Below, piece after piece: positions 1-8,934 of a stretch of 8,934 nt of DNA. Source of the DNA: Pseudomonadota bacterium (GTDB lineage: Bacteria > Desulfobacterota > Desulfobulbia > Desulfobulbales > Desulfobulbaceae); NCBI GenBank assembly GCA_009778235.1, contig WRKE01000248.1:1-8934 (forward strand), given 5' to 3'. Within the stretch, counting starts at the first letter, position 1, and each line of letters begins with the position of its first letter. A model generated the notes under the pieces. That model made no database searches, was not told where the DNA came from, and saw nothing but the letters and a program-made list of their open reading frames with translations. A program made the position numbers and the translations under genes.

Positions 1-20
1 ATTAGATTTGTTATCTTACC

Positions 21-26
21 AGGAGG
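21..26 (+). promoter_or_regulatory. Shine-Dalgarno of rplL (decides the start)
   Basis: A perfect AGGAGG lies here. It leaves only one base before the ATG at 28 but seven before the ATG at 34, which is the normal spacing. It therefore selects the second ATG as the rplL start. A strong ribosome binding site fits the high output expected of L7/L12. Confidence 0.85.
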
Positions 27-33
27 AATGAAA

Positions 34-411
34 ATGGCTGTTACAAAGCAGGATGTTATTGATTTTATTGCTAATATGACTGTTCTCGAGCTCTCAGAGT
101 TGATCAAGGAGTTGGAGGAAAAATTCGGTGTTTCCGCAGCTGCTCCGGTTGCGGTTGCAGCCGCTGCTGGCCCTGCTGAAGCCGCAGTTGTCGAGGAAAA
201 AACCGAGTTTGATGTCATTTTGACCAATGCCGGCGATCAGAAGATCAAAGTCATTAAAGAAGTGCGCGCCATTACTTCTTTGGGCCTGAAAGAGGCGAAA
301 GATTTGGTGGAAGGTGTTCCTGCTCCGGTTAAAGAGGGTGTGAGCAAAGATGAGGCCGCTGCCATCAAGGCTCAGATCGAAGGTGCTGGCGGTTCTGTAG
401 AGATAAAATAA
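34..411 (+). CDS. rplL: 50S ribosomal protein L7/L12
   Basis: L7/L12 forms the flexible stalk of the large ribosomal subunit. Dimers bind L10 and recruit the translational GTPases (EF-Tu, EF-G, IF2, RF3) and stimulate their GTP hydrolysis. From the ATG at 34 the product is 125 aa, close to the usual ~120-125. Three parts are visible: an N-terminal helical dimerisation/L10-binding domain (about 1-33), an Ala/Val/Pro-rich hinge (about 34-54), and the C-terminal factor-binding domain (about 56-125) starting EKTEFDV. That domain contains KIKVIKEVR (70-78), TSLGLKEAKDLVEG (81-94) and the terminal GAGGSVEIK. By alignment to E. coli from memory, K70, I74, K75 and R78 match the factor-contacting K65, I69, K70 and R73. 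An ATG two codons upstream (28) is in frame but too close to the Shine-Dalgarno. rpoB follows after 207 bases. Rifampicin-locus order and the conserved domains make the call secure. Confidence 0.98.
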   Translation: MAVTKQDVIDFIANMTVLELSELIKELEEKFGVSAAAPVAVAAAAGPAEAAVVEEKTEFDVILTNAGDQKIKVIKEVRAITSLGLKEAKDLVEGVPAPVKEGVSKDEAAAIKAQIEGAGGSVEIK

Positions 412-427
412 TTTTTTCTTTTTGCTA

Positions 428-443
428 TCGGGCCTGTTCCCGA
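428..443 (+). promoter_or_regulatory. Small hairpin after rplL
   Basis: TCGGG (428-432) pairs with CCCGA (439-443) around the six-base loop CCTGTT, a GC-rich 5-bp stem beginning 17 bases after the rplL stop. A T-rich tract precedes it (412-423) but no T-run follows it, so it is not a standard intrinsic terminator on this strand. It could protect the 3' end of rplL mRNA or act together with the larger hairpin at 458-497. The structure is read by eye and its function is inferred. Confidence 0.4.
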
Positions 444-457
444 AGGCATCAGTCAAT

Positions 458-497
458 CAGGTAACGCTACGGGGCTTCTAGCTCAGTAGCGTTCCTG
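458..497 (+). promoter_or_regulatory. Long hairpin in rplL-rpoB spacer (possible attenuator/RNase site)
   Basis: The stem has three parts. CAGG (458-461) pairs with CCTG (494-497); after a bulged T462, AACGCTAC (463-470) pairs perfectly with GTAGCGTT (486-493). After one G-A mismatch, GGGC (472-475) pairs with GCTC (481-484), including one G-U, closing a five-base loop TTCTA. That is 16 base pairs in 40 bases, far more than expected in a random spacer. A T6 run follows at 508-513, ten bases beyond the stem, too far for a textbook terminator. In E. coli the same spacer holds a partial attenuator and an RNase III cleavage site that lower rpoBC expression relative to rplL. An equivalent role here is inferred from position and structure. 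Confidence 0.6.
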
Positions 498-513
498 TGT
501 TTGTAGCTTTTTT
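466..513 (+). terminator. Possible alternative (weak) terminator fold
   Basis: GTAGC at 503-507, directly followed by T6 (508-513), is complementary to GCTAC at 466-470, the same bases that form the core of the long hairpin. The result would be a terminator-like 5-bp stem with a large internal loop, mutually exclusive with part of the longer and more stable hairpin. The stem is short, so on its own it would terminate poorly. It is listed as a candidate for partial termination or switching before rpoB, not as a demonstrated terminator. Confidence 0.25.
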
Positions 514-557
514 CCTTATTGATTCAGATCTGGTTTTTGTTTTCTGACGGAATTGCA

Positions 558-578
558 TCGAGATAATTCGAGATAATT
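558..578 (+). repeat. Perfect tandem 10-bp repeat upstream of rpoB, with two GATAAT boxes
   Basis: The unit TCGAGATAAT occurs twice back to back (558-567 and 568-577), and the next base continues the period. Each copy holds GATAAT (562-567 and 572-577), a 5-of-6 match to the sigma70 -10 box, placed 41-51 bases before the rpoB start. The best -35-like elements, TTGCAT (553-558) and CTGACG (544-549), are at non-standard spacing (about 12-13 or 22-23 bases), so a promoter is possible but not convincing. The 10-bp period places both copies on the same face of the helix, as for a dimeric or cooperative DNA-binding protein. The repeat is seen directly; any regulatory role is inference. Confidence 0.5.
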
Positions 579-609
579 AAAGCGTCATCTGCGTTGCGCG
601 GAATGTTTC

Positions 610-613
610 GAGG
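610..613 (+). promoter_or_regulatory. Shine-Dalgarno of rpoB
   Basis: GAGG (within GAGGGG, 610-615) lies five bases before the ATG at 619. This supports that start. The in-frame stop TAA at 574-576 and the absence of an in-frame ATG between it and 619 agree. Confidence 0.75.
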
Positions 614-618
614 GGACT

Positions 619-3600
619 ATGAGACGAGTACGGAAAAGTTTTGCCAAAACAAGCCAAATTATAGAGCCGCCCCATTTGATCGCTATGCAGCGAGAGTCGT
701 ACGAGCATTTTCTGCAGCGCGATATAGCGCCCGAGTTACGCCGAGAACATGGTCTGCAATCCATCTTTCAAAGTGTCTTTCCGATCACCGATTTCAACGG
801 ACTGTGTTCACTTGAGTTTGTTCGCTATTCATTTGGCGAGCCCAAGTATACGGTTGCCGAGTGTATCGAGCGGGGCATGACCTATGAGGCGCCGCTCAAG
901 ATCACCGTACGTCTGATCACCTTTGATGTCGACGAGACGACCGGGGTGCAATCAGTCCGTGACATCAAGGAACAGGAGGTCTTTTTAGGAGCCCTGCCCT
1001 TGATGACCCAAGATGGCGTATTCGTGGTTAACGGCACCGAGCGGGTGATCGTCAATCAGCTGCAGCGTTCTCCGGGCTTGTTCTACACCCACGATCATGG
1101 CAAGTCGCATGCCTCCGGGAAACGTTTGTATTCTGCCCGGATTATTCCCGTCCGCGGTTCCTGGCTTGATTTTGAGTTTGATATCAAAGACATCCTCTAC
1201 GTGCGCATTGATCGTCGGCGCAAATTGCCGGTGAGCGTCCTGTTGAAAGCCTTAGGTTACAACGAGGATGAATTGCTCAACGAATTCTATCACTCCGACA
1301 CCATCCATCACGACGGTGAGGAGTACTCCATTGCGTTTAATGCCATCACCTTTGCCAATCAGCGCCTGAATACCGACATCGTCAGCCCAGCCGATGGTGC
1401 CATCATTGCCAAAAAAGGCAAGAAGGTGACCAAGACCTTGGCCAAGAAGATAGAGAGTCTGGGCGTCTCGGCGTTGAAAATAGAGGTCGAGGAGATTTAT
1501 GGCCGTTTTTTCGCCCGTGACATCGTCAACGAACAGACAGGTGAGGTCCTGGTCAAGTGCAACGATACGGTCACCCCTGCTGTCCTGCAGACCTTGATTG
1601 ATGCTGGAATCAATACCTTTTCATTGTTGTTTATTGACGGGGTCAATTTCAGCGAATCGTTTAGAAAAACGCTGCTGCTTGACAAAATCAAGGACACCGA
1701 AGAGGCCCTGGTGGAGATTTATCGGCGATTGCGGCCGTCGAGCCCTCCAACCTTTGAGGTTGCCAAGGCCTTTTTCGATAATCTTTTCTTCAATGCGGCT
1801 ACCTATGATTTGTCCGAGGTGGGTCGGTACAAGATCAACACCAAGCTAGGAATTGATACGCCCATCGAGGTCCGCACCCTGACCCAGGAGGATATCGTCA
1901 AGAGCGTTAAATATCTGGTGCGGATCAAAGACGAGTTGAAGGACGGTGATGACATCGATCATCTGGGCAATCGTCGGGTTCGTACTGTGGGTGAGCTCTG
2001 TGAAAATCAGTTTCGCATGGGTTTGGTCCGAATGGAACGGGCGATCAAGGAGCGCATGACCCTGCAGGAAATCGAAACCCTGATGCCCCATGATTTGGTC
2101 AACCCCAAACCGGTGACCTCGGCGATCAAGGAGTTTTTCGGCACCAGCCAGCTTTCCCAGTTCATGGATCAAACCAATCCGCTTTCCGAGGTCACCCATA
2201 AACGCCGCCTCTCCGCCCTTGGTCCCGGAGGTCTTTCCCGTGAGCGGGCGGGTTTCGAGGTGCGCGACGTTCATCCCACCCACTATGGCCGGATTTGTCC
2301 GGTGGAAACTCCGGAGGGACCGAACATCGGTCTGATCGTCAGCCTGGCGACCTATGCCAAGGTCAACCCCTACGGGTTCATCGAGACGCCCTATCGCTAT
2401 GTCAAGGAGCGGGTGGTGTCCGGCGAGTACAAGTATCTCTCTGCTCTGCAGGAAGAAGACCATGTCATTGCCCCAGCCAAGGTACCGCTCGCTGATGAGC
2501 GGTTGGTCGATGAATATCTTATTGCCCGGCAAGAAAGCGAGGTCGCCATGGTGCCCGCCGATGACGTGACCATGATGGATATCGCGCCCAACCAGATGGT
2601 TTCGGTGGCCGCCTCGTTGATTCCCTTTCTGGAGAACGACGATGCCAACCGTGCCCTCATGGGCTCCAACATGCAGCGCCAGGCTGTGCCCTTGCTCAAA
2701 ACCGGGGCGCCGTTGGTGGGCACTGGGGTGGAAAAGTATGTGGCCCGCGACTCCGGCGCCTGTTTGTTGGCCGCCGGTGATGGCGTAGTTGAAGAATCCG
2801 ACGCCAACCGGATTGTCATTCGCTATGATCAACCCGAAGTTGATGGCTTCGAGACCGGCATCGCTGTCTACCGGCTGTCGAAATACAAGAAATCGAACCA
2901 GAATACCTGTTTTAATCAAAAGGCCCTGGTGTATCCGGGCGATCGGGTGGTCAAGGGGACCGTGTTGGCCGATGGGCCGTCGACCGAGGCCGGCGAGCTG
3001 GCCTTGGGCAAGAATGTCACCATCGCTTTCATGCCGTGGCGCGGATACAACTTTGAGGATTCGATTCTGGTCAACGAGCGCCTGTTGGCGGAGGACACCT
3101 TCACCTCGGTCCACATCGAGATCTTTGAAACCATGGCCAGGGACACCAAACTGGGCAAGGAAGAAATTACCCGCGATATCCCGAACGTAGGTGAGGAAGG
3201 ACTGCGCAACCTGGACGATTCGGGCATCATCCGCATCGGCGCTGAGGTCCGCGCCGGCGACATGCTGGTCGGCAAGGTTACGCCCAAGGGTGAGAGCATG
3301 CTCTCACCCGAAGAGAAGTTGCTCCGGGCGATCTTTGGCGAGAAGGCGGGGGATGTCAAGGATTCCTCCTTGCGGGTTCCTCCGGGGATTGAAGGGGTGG
3401 TGATCGATGCCAAGGTCTTTTCCCGTAAGGGGGTCGACAAGGACGAACGCACCCTGATGATCGAGGAAATGGAGATTGACCGCATCAACCGTGACATGGA
3501 GGATGAACTCAAGAGCCTGAAGAACGGGGTGCGCAAGGCCCTGGCCGACCTGCTTGACGGGCGGACTGCCAAAAGCGACATCAAGGACAGGAAAGGCAAG

Positions 3601-4692
3601 GTGATCCTCAAGTTGGGCAAGCAGCTGACCGCCAAGATTCTCGAGCAGGTCAGCTTTGCCGAACTACGCGACCTGGATTTTGCGGAAAAGGCCAAGTATA
3701 CGGAAGAAATCGAGGCGGTTTTCAACCGGTACAACAGCCAGTCGAACATTGTCCGCGGCCGTTATCAGGGTATTGTCGAGCGAATGGAAAAGGGTGACGA
3801 CTTGCCGCCCGGCGTGGTCAAAATGGTGAAAATTTATGTGGCCACCAAACGCAAACTGGCGGTAGGCGACAAGATGGCCGGCCGTCACGGCAACAAAGGT
3901 GTCGTGTCCCGGCTGCTTCCCGAGGAGGATATGCCGTTTTTTGCCGACGGGACCACGGTCGATTTGGTGCTGAACCCGCTCGGTGTGCCTTCCCGTATGA
4001 ATGTCGGCCAGGTGCTTGAGTGCCATCTTGGGTATGCCGCTAAGAAATTGGGTGAGCAGCTGTCGGCCTTTGCCCGGCAAAAAGAGGTCGAACGGCTGAA
4101 GCAGCGGTTGCAGCAGCTCTACTCGTCCGCCGAGTACGAGCAGTTGACCAACGGGCTTGCCGACGATGAATTGCTTGATTTCATGAGAAAATACAGCCAT
4201 GGTCTCCATGTCGCCACTCCGGTGTTCGACGGGGCGTCCGAGTCGGAGATCCGCCAGCTTCTGGTCAGCGCCGGGGTGGACGAGGTCGGGCAGACCACCT
4301 TGCATGACGGCCTGACCGGCGAGCCGTTTGACAACCAGGTTACGGTCGGCACCATGTACATGCTCAAGCTGCACCACCTGGTCGACAACAAGATCCATGC
4401 CCGTTCCACTGGCCCGTATTCCCTGGTCACCCAACAGCCTCTCGGCGGCAAGGCCCAGTTCGGCGGCCAGCGCTTGGGCGAGATGGAGGTTTGGGCCATG
4501 GAAGCCTATGGCGCGGCCTATACCTTGAAAGAGTTCCTCACGGTCAAGTCTGACGATGTCGAAGGCCGGACAACGATGTACGAGAAGATTGTCAAAGGAA
4601 ACAACTTCCTTGAGACCGGCCTGCCTGAATCATTCCATGTTCTGGTTAAGGAATTGAAAGGCTTGTGCCTGGACATTGAATTGCAGGAATAG
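619..4692 (+). CDS. rpoB: DNA-directed RNA polymerase subunit beta
   Basis: Beta is one of the two large catalytic subunits of RNA polymerase (alpha2-beta-beta'-omega). It forms one pincer of the DNA channel and contributes to nucleotide binding and the rifampicin pocket. The product is 1357 aa (E. coli 1342). In order one sees: N-terminal protrusion with GTERVIVNQLQRSPG (139-153); an i4-type insert in the lobe (about 225-345); the rifampicin-region core (about 507-535, SQLSQFMDQ at 510-518); NMQRQAVP (684-691); FEDS with acidic E813/D814; the flap and flap tip (LLRAIFGE, 901-908); an i9-type insert (about 940-1060); GDKMAGRHGNKG (1083-1094), whose K1085 and K1093 match E. coli K1065 and K1073; H1253 (E. 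coli H1237); and the C-terminal GGKAQFGGQRLGEMEVW (1276-1292) that joins beta'. Rifampicin-contact positions Q514, D517, S523, H527, R530, S532 and L534 are wild type, so sensitivity is predicted. E. coli N518 is Thr here (T519). By landmark numbering the i9 region is some 20 residues longer than in E. coli. rpoC follows after 89 bases. Confidence 0.99.
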   Translation: MRRVRKSFAKTSQIIEPPHLIAMQRESYEHFLQRDIAPELRREHGLQSIFQSVFPITDFNGLCSLEFVRYSFGEPKYTVAECIERGMTYEAPLKITVRLITFDVDETTGVQSVRDIKEQEVFLGALPLMTQDGVFVVNGTERVIVNQLQRSPGLFYTHDHGKSHASGKRLYSARIIPVRGSWLDFEFDIKDILYVRIDRRRKLPVSVLLKALGYNEDELLNEFYHSDTIHHDGEEYSIAFNAITFANQRLNTDIVSPADGAIIAKKGKKVTKTLAKKIESLGVSALKIEVEEIYGRFFARDIVNEQTGEVLVKCNDTVTPAVLQTLIDAGINTFSLLFIDGVNFSESFRKTLLLDKIKDTEEALVEIYRRLRPSSPPTFEVAKAFFDNLFFNAATYDLSEVGRYKINTKLGIDTPIEVRTLTQEDIVKSVKYLVRIKDELKDGDDIDHLGNRRVRTVGELCENQFRMGLVRMERAIKERMTLQEIETLMPHDLVNPKPVTSAIKEFFGTSQLSQFMDQTNPLSEVTHKRRLSALGPGGLSRERAGFEVRDVHPTHYGRICPVETPEGPNIGLIVSLATYAKVNPYGFIETPYRYVKERVVSGEYKYLSALQEEDHVIAPAKVPLADERLVDEYLIARQESEVAMVPADDVTMMDIAPNQMVSVAASLIPFLENDDANRALMGSNMQRQAVPLLKTGAPLVGTGVEKYVARDSGACLLAAGDGVVEESDANRIVIRYDQPEVDGFETGIAVYRLSKYKKSNQNTCFNQKALVYPGDRVVKGTVLADGPSTEAGELALGKNVTIAFMPWRGYNFEDSILVNERLLAEDTFTSVHIEIFETMARDTKLGKEEITRDIPNVGEEGLRNLDDSGIIRIGAEVRAGDMLVGKVTPKGESMLSPEEKLLRAIFGEKAGDVKDSSLRVPPGIEGVVIDAKVFSRKGVDKDERTLMIEEMEIDRINRDMEDELKSLKNGVRKALADLLDGRTAKSDIKDRKGKVILKLGKQLTAKILEQVSFAELRDLDFAEKAKYTEEIEAVFNRYNSQSNIVRGRYQGIVERMEKGDDLPPGVVKMVKIYVATKRKLAVGDKMAGRHGNKGVVSRLLPEEDMPFFADGTTVDLVLNPLGVPSRMNVGQVLECHLGYAAKKLGEQLSAFARQKEVERLKQRLQQLYSSAEYEQLTNGLADDELLDFMRKYSHGLHVATPVFDGASESEIRQLLVSAGVDEVGQTTLHDGLTGEPFDNQVTVGTMYMLKLHHLVDNKIHARSTGPYSLVTQQPLGGKAQFGGQRLGEMEVWAMEAYGAAYTLKEFLTVKSDDVEGRTTMYEKIVKGNNFLETGLPESFHVLVKELKGLCLDIELQE

Positions 4693-4737
4693 TCCGAGTG
4701 CCGGAGACGGGCGATGGGCAAGGACATCGTTTTGTTC

Positions 4738-4754
4738 AGCCGTGGAACACGGTT
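4738..4754 (+). promoter_or_regulatory. Short hairpin between rpoB and rpoC
   Basis: CCGTG (4740-4744) pairs with CACGG (4748-4752) around the loop GAA, extended by a G-U and an A-T pair to 7 bp. Only a broken T stretch (TTTGATTTG) follows, so at most weak termination is expected, consistent with beta and beta' being made together. It ends 17 bases before the rpoC Shine-Dalgarno and might act as an mRNA stability or spacing element. The function is not known. Confidence 0.35.
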
Positions 4755-4771
4755 TGATTTGAAATATACAT

Positions 4772-4776
4772 AGGTG
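4772..4776 (+). promoter_or_regulatory. Shine-Dalgarno of rpoC (supports the GTG start)
   Basis: AGGTG (continuing as AGGTGA) lies five bases before the GTG at 4782. Together with the in-frame stop TGA at 4755-4757 and the lack of any in-frame ATG near the N-terminus, it fixes the rpoC start. Confidence 0.7.
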
Positions 4777-4781
4777 AAAAC

Positions 4782-8846
<4,065 letters not shown>

Positions 8847-8858
8847 CAAAGATAAAAC

Positions 8859-8887
8859 TTGACCTTTACGAGTTGTTCGATTATTAA
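8859..8887 (+). promoter_or_regulatory. Sigma70-like promoter for the next operon
   Basis: TTGACC (8859-8864, 5 of 6 to TTGACA) is followed by a 17-base spacer and TATTAA (8882-8887, 4 of 6 to TATAAT). It begins 12 bases after the rpoC stop and points out of the window. In many proteobacteria the next genes are rpsL-rpsG-fusA, which often have their own promoter; this would fit but cannot be seen here. The call rests on motif match and ideal spacing only. Confidence 0.5.
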
Positions 8888-8902
8888 TGCCATCTTTCGT
8901 GC

Positions 8903-8924
8903 CCGCGCTTTGAGTAAAGTGCGG
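8903..8924 (+). promoter_or_regulatory. Hairpin downstream of rpoC (terminator or 5' leader structure)
   Basis: CCGCGCTTT (8903-8911) pairs with AAAGTGCGG (8916-8924) around a four-base loop GAGT: 9 bp with a single G-U. The next ten bases (to the window end) hold no T-run, so an intrinsic terminator is not shown. If the promoter at 8859-8887 is real, transcription would begin around 8894 and this hairpin would lie at the very 5' end of the next operon's leader, where it could stabilise the mRNA or be a ribosomal-protein autoregulatory site. Alternatively it slows or ends rpoBC transcription. Confidence 0.45.
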
Positions 8925-8934
8925 CCTGATTGTA

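Noticed and set aside
1..27. C-terminal end of rplJ
   Set aside because: Too short to identify; candidate stops exist (TAG at 3-5, TGA at 29-31) but no L10 sequence can be recognised.
405..423. Intrinsic terminator right after rplL (T6 at 412-417)
   Set aside because: No GC-rich stem precedes the T-run; only a weak AAAA/TTTT pairing across the stop codon exists.
471..491. tRNA-like 5' end (acceptor-like GGGGCTT followed by TAGCTCAGT, resembling a D-arm)
   Set aside because: No matching D-stem partner, anticodon arm, T-arm (GGTTCGAATCC-like) or 3' acceptor strand follows; the bases are better explained by the long hairpin at 458-497.
525..532. Palindrome CAGATCTG as an operator
   Set aside because: An 8-base palindrome is common by chance in a window this size and nothing around it supports a binding site.
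594..815. 73-codon + strand frame overlapping the rpoB start
   Set aside because: Overlaps the conserved N-terminus of rpoB in another frame, has no good ribosome binding site and no recognisable domain.
1846..3114. 422-codon open frame on the minus strand inside rpoB
   Set aside because: Shadow of rpoB; the translated product is low-complexity His/Gly-rich with no family resemblance.

Overview
The window is a stretch of a core bacterial transcription/translation locus on the + strand: rplL (ribosomal protein L7/L12), rpoB (RNA polymerase beta) and rpoC (RNA polymerase beta'), in the classic order of the rplKAJL-rpoBC cluster. All three proteins are full length with their catalytic and metal-binding residues intact. 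Nothing in the coding regions points to a mobile element, CRISPR, defence system or foreign insertion. I looked for an undescribed system and do not see one; what deserves a second look lies in the non-coding spacers.

Organism: the beta and beta' sequences are of the Gram-negative proteobacterial type. They carry the large beta inserts corresponding to E. coli i4 and i9 and the SI3-type insert in the beta' trigger loop. N-terminal signatures such as IIEPPHLIAMQRESYE in RpoB and FSFFAKPKGPVSFNKVKISL in RpoC resemble delta-proteobacterial (Desulfobacterota) sulfate-reducer types, possibly the Desulfobulbales. This is an inference from remembered family patterns, not a search. The rpo genes have mostly G/C third positions, while the spacers are AT-richer.

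Layout: 1-33 is the end of the rplJ-rplL spacer with a strong Shine-Dalgarno; 34-411 rplL; 412-618 a 207-base spacer with a small hairpin, a long 16-bp hairpin, a T-run that could serve an alternative terminator fold, and a perfect 10-bp tandem repeat containing two GATAAT boxes; 619-4692 rpoB; 4693-4781 an 89-base spacer with a short hairpin; 4782-8846 rpoC, starting at GTG; 8847-8934 a spacer with a sigma70-like promoter and a 9-bp hairpin, probably leading to the next operon (not in the window).

How they work together: L7/L12 is needed in several copies per ribosome, whereas beta and beta' are needed 1:1 and at far lower levels. In E. coli the rplL-rpoB spacer holds an attenuator and an RNase III site that reset the ratio. 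The structured spacer here sits in the same place and could do the same job, possibly helped by a promoter near the tandem repeat.
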